Positions 50,037-58,035 of a DNA stretch of 64,000 nt are shown here, piece by piece. The translations under genes were made by a program, and so were the position numbers. The notes beneath the pieces were generated by a model. The model did not search any database and was not told where the DNA came from. It worked only from the letters and a program-made list of their open reading frames with translations. How positions within the stretch are numbered: position 1 is the first letter of the stretch; every line of letters starts with the position of its first letter. The stretch is taken from positions 1 to 64,000 of the forward strand of contig OMWS01000003.1 of the NCBI GenBank assembly GCA_900314825.1. The letters are read 5' to 3'. This DNA comes from an uncultured Veillonellaceae bacterium (GTDB taxonomy: Bacteria > Bacillota > Negativicutes > Selenomonadales > Selenomonadaceae).

Positions 50037-50490
50037 CAAAGAAGGGAAGAGCAAACCACCAGAGGCTCGGAGTCCTGGAGGGCGATGATTCTGGAAGGTG
50101 CCTGCCGAAACAGGCTCTCTTCAAATCTATCGGAAAGGATGTGGATTGTTCTGCAGAAACACTTCACCATTCTTTCGCGTCCCTTTGAGACCTAGATGCA
50201 GCGGTGAAGAAAAACACAAGCCAGCGAGGCACAGTGAGATGATACGATGATGGCTCAGGGCTATCGCCGGTCGTACTCGAAGCTATCTGGCAGGTTACGT
50301 AAGACGCATCGAGCTCAAAGAAACGAAGAATGTCCAGCCGTTTTTCACCATCTATGGTTTCTAGAACCACGTCGCCACGTTCCGGCGCTGCTCGAGAGGC
50401 TTCGGGACAGACAAGAGAATACGAGGTATCCGACTATATGTTGATAGTCACGACGTAACGCCCCTGCAGGAATCTGCGGGGGCGTTGCTG
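50037..50490 (+). ncRNA. Probable structured non-coding RNA of unidentified class
   Basis: About 450 bases with its own promoter at 50002 and terminator at 50457, and no open frame with a ribosome site. Visible pairings include ACC-CAGA with TCTG-GGT (50055-50100), CCTG with CAGG at 50101-50114, GATGGC with GCTATC near 50248-50266, GGTT with AACC near 50356-50368, and a long-range stem of GGTGAA-AAAAAC (about 50202-50215) with GTTTTTCACC (about 50340-50349). I could not match it to RNase P, tmRNA, SRP or 6S RNA, a T-box or a known riboswitch. The downstream ilvB has its own promoter. Confidence 0.5.
50457..50488 (+). terminator. Terminator of the structured RNA
   Basis: AACGCCCCTGCA and TGCGGGGGCGTT pair around a short loop. 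The T-run is imperfect (TGTGTTTGGTTTTT). Confidence 0.7.
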
Positions 50491-50528
50491 TGTTTGGTTT
50501 TTAGCCTCTCCTCTTTCAAAATCTTTGC

Positions 50529-50557
50529 TTGTAACTCTGTATACAATCCGATATAAT
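50529..50557 (+). promoter_or_regulatory. ilvBN promoter
   Basis: TTGTAA at 50529-50534 and TATAAT at 50552-50557 with a 17-base spacer. Confidence 0.75.
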
Positions 50558-50611
50558 AGAAGAAATGTGTTTATCAGTATTCAAACCCAGAGGAACAAGG
50601 GGGATTTTATT

Positions 50612-52321
50612 TTGTTGATGAATGGCGCGCAGGCGGTCTTGGAGAGCCTGAAGAAGGAGGGCGTCGATGTCGTGTTCGGATATCCGGGCGGCGCGGTGCT
50701 CACGCTTTACGATGCAGTATACCAGATGAATTTCCCGCATGTCCTGACGCGGCATGAGCAGGGCGCCGTGCATGCGGCGGACGGCTATGCGCGCGCGACA
50801 GGCAAAGTCGGCGTCGTGTTCGCTACGTCGGGCCCAGGCGCGGGGAACCTCATCACGGGCATCGCGACGGCGAATATCGATTCCATCCCGCTCGTCTGCA
50901 TCACGGGACAGGTCGCAAATCCTTATATCGGAAAGGATTCGTTCCAGGAGGCGGACATCGTCGGCATCACGACGCCGATCACGAAGCACAATTACCTCGT
51001 GAAAGACGTGAACGACCTGCCGCGCATTCTCAAAGAAGCGTTCTTCATCGCGCGCACGGGCCGCCCCGGCCCGGTCGTCATCGACGTGGCGAAAGACGTG
51101 TTCGATACGAAATTCGACTACAAATATCCGGAAGACGTCACGCTGAAAGGCTACACGGGCGATTATCCGACCGATGAGAAGAAGGTCGATGAGGTCGTGC
51201 GCCTCCTCGATGCGGCGGAACAGCCGCTGATCTTCGTCGGCGGCGGCGTGACGCTGTCCGATACGGCGGAGCTCGTGCGGAAGCTCCAGTCCGGCCTCGG
51301 CGCACCAGCCGTCTCGACGCTCATGGGCCTCGGCTGCCTCGCGGCCGGCACGGAAGGCTACTTGGGCTTTGCTGGCATGCATGGCGCGTATGCGTCGAAC
51401 ATGGCGATCCAGCAGTGCGACCTGCTCCTCTGCCTCGGCATGCGCTTCAGCGACCGCGTGACGGGCAAGGTCGCGGAGTTTGCGCCGCACGCGAAAATCG
51501 TCCATTTCGAAATCGATGCGGCGGAAGTCAACAAGAACGTGCCGGCCGACCTCTGCGTGCCGGGCGACTTGCGTGCGTCGCTGCCGCTCCTTTTGCAAAA
51601 GCTCGAAGCGTCGCCGACGGACTACCGCGAGCAGTTCCAGTCGTGGCTGCGCCATGTCACGGCGCTTGCCGACGCGCATCCATTCTCGTACGAGCCGCCA
51701 AAAAGTGCGGAGGATGTCATCCGTCCCGAAGCGCTGATTGCGAAGGTCAGCGAGCTCGCGCCGGACGACACGATCGCCGTCACGGACGTCGGCCAGCACC
51801 AGATGTGGGCGGCACAATTTTATGAAGCGAAGAAACCGCGCCATTTCCTCACGTCGGGCGGCCTCGGCACGATGGGCTTTGGCCTGCCGGCCGCGCTCGG
51901 CGCGAAAGTCGGGAAGCCCGAGCAGCCCGTCATCCTTTTCACGGGCGACGGCAGCATCATGATGAACTGCCAGGAATTTGCGACGCTCGCGGACAATGAC
52001 ATTGACGTCAAAGTCATCGTTGTGCACAATTTCATCCTCGGCATGGTCGGCCAGTGGCAGCGTCTCTTTTACAACCACCACTACGCGCAGTCGGAGCTCA
52101 AGGGCAAGACGGATTTCGTGAAGCTCGCGGAGTCCATGGGCTGCAAGGGCTACCGCCTGACGAAGGCGGGCGAGCTTGAGACGAAGCTGCCGGAGATCCT
52201 CAAGGAAAAAGGCACGACGCTCATCGACGTCTATGTGCCGGAAGAAGAAGACGTCCTGCCGATGGTGCCGGGCGGCAAGCGCCTCGACCAGATGGTGCTC
52301 GGGAAAGGAGTTCGGAAATGA
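50612..52321 (+). CDS. ilvB: Acetolactate synthase, large (catalytic) subunit
   Basis: About 569 residues. VDVVFGYPGGAVLTLYDAVY at the N terminus includes the glycine-rich entry and HEQGAVHAADGYARATG the catalytic Glu of TPP enzymes. Near 440 GDGSIMMNCQEFATL is the TPP/Mg motif. It joins two pyruvates or pyruvate with 2-oxobutyrate, the first shared step of branched-chain amino acid synthesis. The TTG at 50612 has AAGGGGG 8 bases upstream; the ATG at 50618 is the alternative. It overlaps ilvN by 4 bases. Confidence 0.95.
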   Translation: MLMNGAQAVLESLKKEGVDVVFGYPGGAVLTLYDAVYQMNFPHVLTRHEQGAVHAADGYARATGKVGVVFATSGPGAGNLITGIATANIDSIPLVCITGQVANPYIGKDSFQEADIVGITTPITKHNYLVKDVNDLPRILKEAFFIARTGRPGPVVIDVAKDVFDTKFDYKYPEDVTLKGYTGDYPTDEKKVDEVVRLLDAAEQPLIFVGGGVTLSDTAELVRKLQSGLGAPAVSTLMGLGCLAAGTEGYLGFAGMHGAYASNMAIQQCDLLLCLGMRFSDRVTGKVAEFAPHAKIVHFEIDAAEVNKNVPADLCVPGDLRASLPLLLQKLEASPTDYREQFQSWLRHVTALADAHPFSYEPPKSAEDVIRPEALIAKVSELAPDDTIAVTDVGQHQMWAAQFYEAKKPRHFLTSGGLGTMGFGLPAALGAKVGKPEQPVILFTGDGSIMMNCQEFATLADNDIDVKVIVVHNFILGMVGQWQRLFYNHHYAQSELKGKTDFVKLAESMGCKGYRLTKAGELETKLPEILKEKGTTLIDVYVPEEEDVLPMVPGGKRLDQMVLGKGVRK

Positions 52322-52818
52322 AAAAATATCTGCTGGCCGTCCTCGTCGACAACAAGCCGGGCGTCCTCACGCACGTCGCCGGCCTCATCAGCCGCCGCGC
52401 CTTCAACATCGAGAGCATTTCCGCCGGCTACACGGAAGAGCCTGACGTCACGCGCATCAACATCGTCGTCTCCGTCGAGGACAAGCAGGAGCTCTCGCAG
52501 GTCGTGAACCAGCTCGGCAAGCTCATCGACGTCATCAAGATCGTGAACCTCACGCTCGAGGACTCCATCGAGCGCGAGCTCGTGCTGATCAAAGTGCAAG
52601 CGTCGAAGGAATCGCGTGCCGACATCATCAACGTCGTGAACATCTTCCGCGCGAACATCGTCGATGTGAACCCCGACGACATCGTCATCGAGCTCACGGG
52701 CGGCGAGAGCAAGATCGACGCGCTCTGCGAGGTGCTGAAAGAATACGGCATCATCGAGATCGCGCGCACGGGCGCCATCGCCATCTCGCGCGGCCCCGTG
52801 CCGGTCAAGGCGATGTGA
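52318..52818 (+). CDS. ilvN: Acetolactate synthase, small (regulatory) subunit
   Basis: 166 residues with an ACT domain at the N terminus: VLVDNKPGVLTHVAGLISRR followed by FNIESISAGYTEEPDVTRIN. The C-terminal half is of the IlvN/IlvH type (ELVLIKVQASKESRADIINV, GIIEIARTGAIAISRG). It binds valine and activates and regulates IlvB. It is coupled to ilvB through an ATGA overlap. Confidence 0.95.
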   Translation: MKKYLLAVLVDNKPGVLTHVAGLISRRAFNIESISAGYTEEPDVTRINIVVSVEDKQELSQVVNQLGKLIDVIKIVNLTLEDSIERELVLIKVQASKESRADIINVVNIFRANIVDVNPDDIVIELTGGESKIDALCEVLKEYGIIEIARTGAIAISRGPVPVKAM

Positions 52819-52879
52819 CGCAGGCGTTCTCCAGGCCGTTTTGAGAATCGTATGCGCATAGAAAGAAGGTACATTCTCA

Positions 52880-52908
52880 TTGACAGTCCCATGCGCGTTT
52901 GTTATAAT
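52880..52908 (+). promoter_or_regulatory. Consensus promoter of the metal ATPase operon
   Basis: TTGACA at 52880-52885 and TATAAT at 52903-52908 with a 17-base spacer, a full consensus match. Confidence 0.85.
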
Positions 52909-52914
52909 ATGAAA

Positions 52915-52939
52915 CGGAATGATAGTAACTATCGTTCCG
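52915..52939. promoter_or_regulatory. Fur-family-like operator at the transcription start
   Basis: Half-sites CGGAATGATAGT and ACTATCGTTCCG surround a single A and form a 12-1-12 palindrome with one mismatch. The core TGATAGT-A-ACTATCG fits the 7-1-7 pattern of Fur-type boxes. It starts about at +1. Confidence 0.7.
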
Positions 52940-53016
52940 CACTTTTGTGTCGGGAAGCCCGGTCCCTTTGTGGGCTGGGCTTCCTGTCATTATGATGGTC
53001 AGAGGAGGGAATCCAT

Positions 53017-53220
53017 ATGTTCCAGAAAACCGATTTTTGGATCGGCCTCGCCGTTGGCGCCGTCGCCGGCATCTTCGGCTACCGCTTCATGCAGGAACGC
53101 GAGCAGCAGCTCGCCGCCCTGCAGCCGGCAGCCCCGACGGCCGAGCTTCCGCTCGCTGAACTCCAGCGCCAGAAGGAAGAGCTCGAGGACCTGATCGCAG
53201 CACAGGAAGCGAAGAAATAA
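53017..53220 (+). CDS. Small single-helix membrane protein of the metal ATPase operon
   Basis: 67 residues. One membrane helix (about 7-25, FWIGLAVGAVAGIFGYRFM) is followed by a charged coiled-coil-like tail (LAELQRQKEELEDLIAAQEA). GAGGAGGG lies before the ATG. The layout is like the small membrane partners that accompany P1B ATPases in other bacteria (the mycobacterial PacL proteins), but it lacks an obvious metal-binding tail. It is the first gene after a Fur-family-like box. Homology to any named family is not established by eye. Confidence 0.6.
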   Translation: MFQKTDFWIGLAVGAVAGIFGYRFMQEREQQLAALQPAAPTAELPLAELQRQKEELEDLIAAQEAKK

Positions 53221-53245
53221 TTCGTGACACCTGTCTGTAGACGGA

Positions 53246-53274
53246 AGAGAGGGTGTCGAGCCCTCTCTTTTTTC
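53246..53274 (+). terminator. Internal terminator after the first gene of the metal operon
   Basis: AGAGAGGG and CCCTCTCT pair across seven bases, followed by TTTTTT. It should lower expression of the three downstream genes relative to the first. Confidence 0.8.
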
Positions 53275-53288
53275 GAGGTGAATTGATA

Positions 53289-53588
53289 ATGAATATTATG
53301 AGCACTTTACAGATCCCGACGACGAAGCTCGACCTCTTCATCCGTTCCGTCGAGATCTCGTCCTACCTCCCGGGACGCGTGAGGCTCTATACGAAACAGC
53401 TCGTGGGAAACCCCGCGCTCGAAGTCGAGGTGCAGGCGCAGCTCGGCGCGTTCCCCGAGATCACGAGCGTCGAGACGAGCACGGTCACAGGTTCCATCCT
53501 CATCAAATACGCGCCGGAGGTCTTGCGCAAAAACGCAGAGCTCCGCAAGGTCGAAGAATATATCATGACACATGCAAAGAGGAGATGA
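53289..53588 (+). CDS. HMA_2-like small protein without metal-binding cysteines
   Basis: 99 residues from the ATG at 53289, with GAGGTGA 8 bases upstream. SSYLPGRVRLYTKQLVGNPA and PEITSVETSTVTGSILIKY follow the ferredoxin-like fold of heavy-metal-associated domains (the HMA_2 branch). The usual CxxC is absent, and the protein has no cysteine at all. A similar pattern (VSSVTGSMLFTY) occurs in the next gene. It is likely a soluble or membrane-surface partner of the P-type ATPase, perhaps binding its regulatory region. Confidence 0.6.
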   Translation: MNIMSTLQIPTTKLDLFIRSVEISSYLPGRVRLYTKQLVGNPALEVEVQAQLGAFPEITSVETSTVTGSILIKYAPEVLRKNAELRKVEEYIMTHAKRR

Positions 53589-53592
53589 CGAG

Positions 53593-54276
53593 ATGTCCTA
53601 CGTATCTGGTTTCATGATGGGTGCGGCCATCGGCAAGAGCATCCACCAGATGATGTTCGGCAGAGGCGCAAAGCAGGCGGTGCCGCGCTTCCAGAATCCT
53701 GTGCCGCATGCAACGGCAGGGATTCGTACCGCTGGCGCACGCGTGCAACAATTCGGTACGCAAGCTGCGGCGGCACTGCACCTCACGGCAGGCTTCACCT
53801 GCGCGAGCAAATTGCCGGGGCGCCGCCGCTATCGGGCGGCGATGTCCCGGGAGCTCGCGGCGTTGCTGGAAAGCAAGCTCTCGCAGCTCGCGTTTCTCAC
53901 GGGCGTCGAGGTCAGTTCCGTGACAGGCAGTATGCTCTTCACATACAATCCTGCCGACGAGGCGAAAATGGACGTGCTCGCGGACTTCCTGGAAGACAGC
54001 ATCTTCCGCCGGGAGTGGCGGCAAAAGGTCGCGGATGTGGCAGAACCCCTTGAGGCGCATGCCGGCGCGCTGACGAAGAGCGTGCGCGGCACGGTGCGCG
54101 ATTTTTCCAAGTGGGTGCGCCACGCGACGAATGGCTGGCTCGACATCAGCTCGGCCGCGTTCCTCATCTTCCTGCTGCGCGGCCTCCGAAAGATGATCTT
54201 GATGAAGCAGTATCCGTCCGGCTCGCAGATGCTCTGGTGGGCCGTTTCGCTCATGAGAGGATGGCGGACTGTATGA
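53593..54276 (+). CDS. HMA_2-like protein with C-terminal membrane segment
   Basis: 227 residues. The N terminus (GFMMGAAIGKSIHQMMFGRG) is glycine-rich and hydrophobic. Residues about 70-140 repeat the HMA_2-like pattern (KLPGRRRYRAAMSRELAAL and VEVSSVTGSMLFTYNPAD) without CxxC. Residues about 183-200 (ISSAAFLIFLLRGLRKMIL) form a membrane segment. AGAGGAG precedes the ATG, and the gene overlaps the ATPase start by 4 bases. By context it is an accessory subunit of the ATPase. Confidence 0.6.
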   Translation: MSYVSGFMMGAAIGKSIHQMMFGRGAKQAVPRFQNPVPHATAGIRTAGARVQQFGTQAAAALHLTAGFTCASKLPGRRRYRAAMSRELAALLESKLSQLAFLTGVEVSSVTGSMLFTYNPADEAKMDVLADFLEDSIFRREWRQKVADVAEPLEAHAGALTKSVRGTVRDFSKWVRHATNGWLDISSAAFLIFLLRGLRKMILMKQYPSGSQMLWWAVSLMRGWRTV

Positions 54277-56375
54277 TGTACGGGCGTTTGAATTACCTCC
54301 TTCCCGTCGCGCTTCCCCGGGAGAAGCGCGCAGAGCTCGCGGCGGTCATCCGCCGGTATCCTTCCGTCAAGGCCGTGCTCGTCGATGAAAAGCAGATCCG
54401 CCTCTGGTATGTCGGCACGCTGCCGGCCCAGGAAATCCAGCAGCTCGCGATTGCAGCTGTGCGCGAGGCGAAAGAGGCGGCCATCACGCCGGCCGAGCGC
54501 CTCGCCGAGTATCGCCGCGACGCGCTCGTGTCGCTCGCGGGCTTTGCCGCCGTGCAGATCCTGCGCAAGACATCGCCGGAACTCTTTGCCGCGACGAAGA
54601 TCGCGCGGAGCCTCCTGACCGTCTTCCTCGCGCGCAAATTCATTGTGAACGGCATCAAGGGGCCTTTGAATGACCGACAGCTCAACGCCGATACGCTGAC
54701 AGCGACGGCGGTCATCGCGTCCGTGCTCGCGGGCAAGCCCGAGTCGAGCCTCACGCTCCTCACGCTCTCGAATGGTGCGGAGATGCTGACGAGCTACGCC
54801 GCCGAGCGCGCGCGCACGCAGATCTCCGGCCTCTTGTCGCTCGACCAACGCTATGTCTGGCGCGTCGAGAACGGCGTCGAGCGGAAGATCCCGGTGGAAG
54901 AGGTGCATGCGGGCGACACGATCGCAGCGCATACGGGCGAAAAGATCGTCATCGACGGACGCGTGCTCGCAGGCTCGGCCGCCGTGAACCAGGCGTCGAT
55001 CACGGGCGAGTCGAATCCTGCCATGAAGCACAAGGATTCGCCCGTCTACGCGGGCTCGGTCGTCGAGGCCGGCGAGCTCGTCATCGAGGTCGAAAAAGTC
55101 GGCAAGGACACGAGCCTCGCGCACATCGTCCATCTCGTCGAGGAAGCGCAGAACCGCAAGGCGCCCGTGCAGAATTTCGCCGACCAGATGGCGAACTTCC
55201 TCGTGCCCGTGTCGTTCCTCGGCGCGGCCATCGTCTACGGCGCGACGCGCGATTGGCAGCGCGTGCTGAATCTTCTCTTCATTGATTTCTCCTGCGGCCT
55301 GAAGCTTTCGACGGCTACGGCCATCTCGGCGGCCATCAGCGCGGCCGCGAAGCGCGGCATCCTCGTCAAAGGCGGCAACTACATCGAAGCGCTTGCCGAG
55401 ACGGATACCGTCGTGCTCGACAAGACGGGCACGCTGACCGTCGGCATCCCGCAGATCTCGTTCACGCGCATGGCGAAAGGCGTTGATGAGAAAGAAATGA
55501 TCTTGCTCGCGGCCTCCGCGGAGCAGCATTCCGTCCATCCGCTCGCCGTCGCCATCCAAAAATATGTGAAAGAACACGAGTGGACGACGCCGCAGCACAT
55601 CGACAGCAAGACGATCATCGCGCGCGGCATGCTCGCGGAAGTGCCGGATTTTGACGTCTATAAAGGCGGCACGATCCGCGTCGGCAGCAAGAAATTCCTC
55701 GCCGAAAACGGCGTACAGGACACAGGAGGCATCGTCGACAGCAGCCTCGACGGGAAAAATCTCCTCTACGTCGCGCGTGACAACGAACTCCTTGGTGTCA
55801 TCGGCATCGAGGATCCGATCCGCCCGGCGATGAAGAAGACGCTGAACCAGATGCGCCGCTACGGCATCGACGAGATCGTCATGCTGACGGGCGACAGCAA
55901 GGCCGTCGCCGAGCGCGTCGCGCAGGACATGGACATCGACGCCTACCACGCGGAGATCCTGCCGGAGGACAAATCCGACTACGTGAACAAGCTGAAGCAG
56001 CGCGGCACGGTCATGATGGTCGGCGACGGCATCAACGATGCGCCGGCGCTCGCGTTTGCCGACGTCGGCGTCTCCCTCGGTGGCCGCCAGACGGACATCG
56101 CGGCGGAGTCGTCGGCTGTCACGATCCATGGCGAAGACCCGGCGCGCCTCATGGAGGCGCTCGCGCTCGGCCGCCGCACGATGCGCCTCGTGCACCAGAA
56201 TTTCATGGCGACGATCCTCGTCAACAGCGCGGCGATGCTCCTCGGCGCGCTCGGCCGCATCAGCCCGCTCTACGCCGCCGTCATCCACAATACGGCGACG
56301 CTCGCCGTCGTGCTGAACAGCTGCCGCATCCTGAAGACGGCGCAGCCCGGCATGTTTTCCGTGCGCCGCAGATGA
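54273..56375 (+). CDS. P1B-type metal-transporting ATPase with an SCG membrane motif
   Basis: 700 residues from the ATG at 54273 that overlaps the previous stop; an ATG at 54261 is possible. Residues about 1-60 are a third HMA-like segment without CxxC. VNQASITGESNPAMKHK is the actuator loop, LDKTGTLTVG holds the phosphorylated Asp383, and MMVGDGINDAPALAFADVGV is the hinge. The membrane metal site reads FIDFSCGLKLSTA (Ser-Cys-Gly, Cys341) where Cu/Zn pumps have CPC, which points to another metal. Mn or Fe export is an inference from the motif and the Fur-type box upstream. Confidence 0.85.
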   Translation: MMYGRLNYLLPVALPREKRAELAAVIRRYPSVKAVLVDEKQIRLWYVGTLPAQEIQQLAIAAVREAKEAAITPAERLAEYRRDALVSLAGFAAVQILRKTSPELFAATKIARSLLTVFLARKFIVNGIKGPLNDRQLNADTLTATAVIASVLAGKPESSLTLLTLSNGAEMLTSYAAERARTQISGLLSLDQRYVWRVENGVERKIPVEEVHAGDTIAAHTGEKIVIDGRVLAGSAAVNQASITGESNPAMKHKDSPVYAGSVVEAGELVIEVEKVGKDTSLAHIVHLVEEAQNRKAPVQNFADQMANFLVPVSFLGAAIVYGATRDWQRVLNLLFIDFSCGLKLSTATAISAAISAAAKRGILVKGGNYIEALAETDTVVLDKTGTLTVGIPQISFTRMAKGVDEKEMILLAASAEQHSVHPLAVAIQKYVKEHEWTTPQHIDSKTIIARGMLAEVPDFDVYKGGTIRVGSKKFLAENGVQDTGGIVDSSLDGKNLLYVARDNELLGVIGIEDPIRPAMKKTLNQMRRYGIDEIVMLTGDSKAVAERVAQDMDIDAYHAEILPEDKSDYVNKLKQRGTVMMVGDGINDAPALAFADVGVSLGGRQTDIAAESSAVTIHGEDPARLMEALALGRRTMRLVHQNFMATILVNSAAMLLGALGRISPLYAAVIHNTATLAVVLNSCRILKTAQPGMFSVRRR

Positions 56376-56485
56376 AATGGAATTTCAGCAATCCCTAACA
56401 AGGAATTTCGCAAAACGCGTCGAATACCATAAAAGATAACAGAGATTCCGAGACATGAGGACATGAGATTGAAGGAGTGTCTTTT

Positions 56486-56998
56486 ATGGCAGCAAAAATG
56501 AAAAATTGCCCGTCGTGCGGGCGCATCTTCGTCCCGATGAACGCGACGCAGAAGCTTTGCCCCGATTGCATGGACAAGCTTCGCGAGAAGGAGCACGAGG
56601 TCGTCGAGTACGTGCGCGACCATCCGAAAGTCAAGATCGCGGAGCTCATCGAGGCGACAGGCGCGTCGGAGAACATGATCAAGCGCATGATCCGCGAAGG
56701 TCGCTTCGTCCAGACGGGCGTCGAGATGACGTATCCGTGCGAGAAGTGCGGCGCGCCGATCACGACGGGCAAGCTCTGCCCGAAATGCGCGGGCGCGCTC
56801 AAGAAAGATCTCGCGGGCGCGGCGCAGAAGATCGCGGAGAACCGCGAAAGGAAGCTTGCAGAGCGCCCGTCGTCGTTCCGCTCCGAGCGCACCACGCAGG
56901 GCGGAGGAAGTGGCGCGAAGACCGCCAGCCCGACGGCGTCGAAGCCGAAAAAATATGCCGGCGACGGGCTGTCGCACCGCTATCGCGGCCTGCGGTGA
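56486..56998 (+). CDS. Flagellar operon protein, YvyF/TIGR03826-like
   Basis: 170 residues. The N terminus is a zinc ribbon (NCPSCGRIFVPMNATQKLCP followed by DC), a helix-turn-helix-like middle (VKIAELIEATGASENMIKRM) follows, and then a second four-Cys site (YPCEKCGAPITTGKLCPKC). This arrangement is that of the YvyF-type proteins encoded before flgM in Firmicutes flagellar clusters; their role, probably regulatory, is poorly known. AAGGAG lies 8 bases before the ATG at 56486. The C-terminal 50 residues are disordered and basic. Confidence 0.82.
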   Translation: MAAKMKNCPSCGRIFVPMNATQKLCPDCMDKLREKEHEVVEYVRDHPKVKIAELIEATGASENMIKRMIREGRFVQTGVEMTYPCEKCGAPITTGKLCPKCAGALKKDLAGAAQKIAENRERKLAERPSSFRSERTTQGGGSGAKTASPTASKPKKYAGDGLSHRYRGLR

Positions 56999-57106
56999 AC
57001 GCTAAAAACGTTCTTGTCGTCCGCGAAAGAATAAAAAAGGCAGAAAACGCTCCATTTGCGAGCAATCCAAAGAAAATTGAAGATAATCTCTGATAACGGC
57101 GAAAAA

Positions 57107-57135
57107 GCAAGAGTTAAGTCTCTTGCTTTTTTTTT
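57107..57135 (+). terminator. Terminator before flgM
   Basis: GCAAGAG and CTCTTGC pair across six bases, followed by nine T. Confidence 0.8.
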
Positions 57136-57141
57136 CGATAG
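57115..57141 (+). promoter_or_regulatory. Possible sigma-28 promoter of flgM overlapping the terminator
   Basis: TAAG at 57115-57118 and TTCGATAG at 57134-57141 have the 15-base spacing of sigma-28 promoters (TAAA, then GCCGATAA). The -35 lies in the terminator loop and the spacer in its T-run. Confidence 0.4.
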
Positions 57142-57220
57142 GAAAAACAGAAGTCAAGGACGATGTAGAAACAGAAACAAGGACGCATAGAGAAGAACGT
57201 ATTCCAAGGTGGTGAAGACC

Positions 57221-57496
57221 ATGATCATCAATAACAGCATCCAGTCCGTCACGTCGCTCTACGGCGCGGCCCAGCCGTCCCGCGCATACCGCGCGAAGCA
57301 GGCAGCGGACGAGGGCATCCGCGACGAGGTCGAGATCTCGGCAGACGGCCAGAATTTCAGCGAAATGCTCCAGAAGCTCCGCGAGACGCCGGACGTCCGC
57401 CAGGACAAAGTCGATTTTTACAGCCAGGCCATCGCGGACGGCACGTACCAGGTGTCCTCGGAGAACCTCGCGGCCGCCATGCTCGGACGTATCTGA
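57221..57496 (+). CDS. flgM: Anti-sigma-28 factor
   Basis: 91 residues. The C-terminal two thirds (DEVEISADGQNFSEMLQKLR, then VRQDKVDFYSQAIADGTYQV) match FlgM, which holds sigma-28 until the hook is complete and FlgM is exported. The ATG at 57221 has AAGGTGG upstream; a GTG at 57209 is in frame but lacks a site. It begins the flgM-flgN-flgK-flgL run of genes. Confidence 0.92.
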   Translation: MIINNSIQSVTSLYGAAQPSRAYRAKQAADEGIRDEVEISADGQNFSEMLQKLRETPDVRQDKVDFYSQAIADGTYQVSSENLAAAMLGRI

Positions 57497-57528
57497 GCAG
57501 GCACATGTTTTGAGAGGAGCAGAAATCC

Positions 57529-58035
57529 ATGACGCAAGCCGGGCTTTCCAGCTGGACGGAGCTCGTCCAGACGCTCAACGAGCTCAACAAGACGTATCGT
57601 GACGTCTGTGAGCTGAGCCGTAAGAAGCACAAGGCGCTCATCGTCATCGACCTCAAGTCCATCGAGGCCATGAACGGGGAAGAGGCACAGCTCACGCAAA
57701 AGATCCGAAAGCTCGAAGAAACGCGGCAGAAACTCTTGATCCGCCTGGCCGTGGAAAACCGGGCGATCAAGAAGGATACGAACATGGCGGATCTTGCAGA
57801 AAAGGCTCCGACGCGAGAGCTACGCATGCTCCTCGAAAAACTCCACCAGGCGCTCGACGCCTCGACGAAGAAAGCCGTGGAGCTCCGCGACAACAACCGC
57901 GTGCTCATCGAGGGCGCGCTCTCGGCCGTGACGTACCATCTGAACCGCCTCGGCGGCTTGCACGTCGAAAATGCCTATGGCAAGGGCGGACAGGAGGTCG
58001 TGAGCCATGCCAGCAAGCTCGAATTTGATGCCTGA
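57529..58035 (+). CDS. flgN: FlgN-family export chaperone
   Basis: 168 residues, all helical. SWTELVQTLNELNKTYRDVC and KHKALIVIDLKSIEAMNGEE followed by LEETRQKLLIRLA are the FlgN pattern. The position between flgM and flgK supports the call: FlgN chaperones the hook-associated proteins FlgK and FlgL to the export gate. GAGAGGAG precedes the ATG. A second related gene overlaps its end by 29 bases. Confidence 0.85.
   Translation: MTQAGLSSWTELVQTLNELNKTYRDVCELSRKKHKALIVIDLKSIEAMNGEEAQLTQKIRKLEETRQKLLIRLAVENRAIKKDTNMADLAEKAPTRELRMLLEKLHQALDASTKKAVELRDNNRVLIEGALSAVTYHLNRLGGLHVENAYGKGGQEVVSHASKLEFDA

Noticed and set aside
50164-50370. Small minus-strand open frame inside the putative RNA
   Set aside because: It starts at a GTG without a ribosome site, and the protein has no recognisable pattern.
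50037-50490. T-box or ilv attenuator leader
   Set aside because: The conserved T-box antiterminator core (GGTGG-ACC-GCG) is not found before the terminator, and ilvB has a separate consensus promoter downstream of it. RNase P, tmRNA and SRP RNA signatures were also not found.
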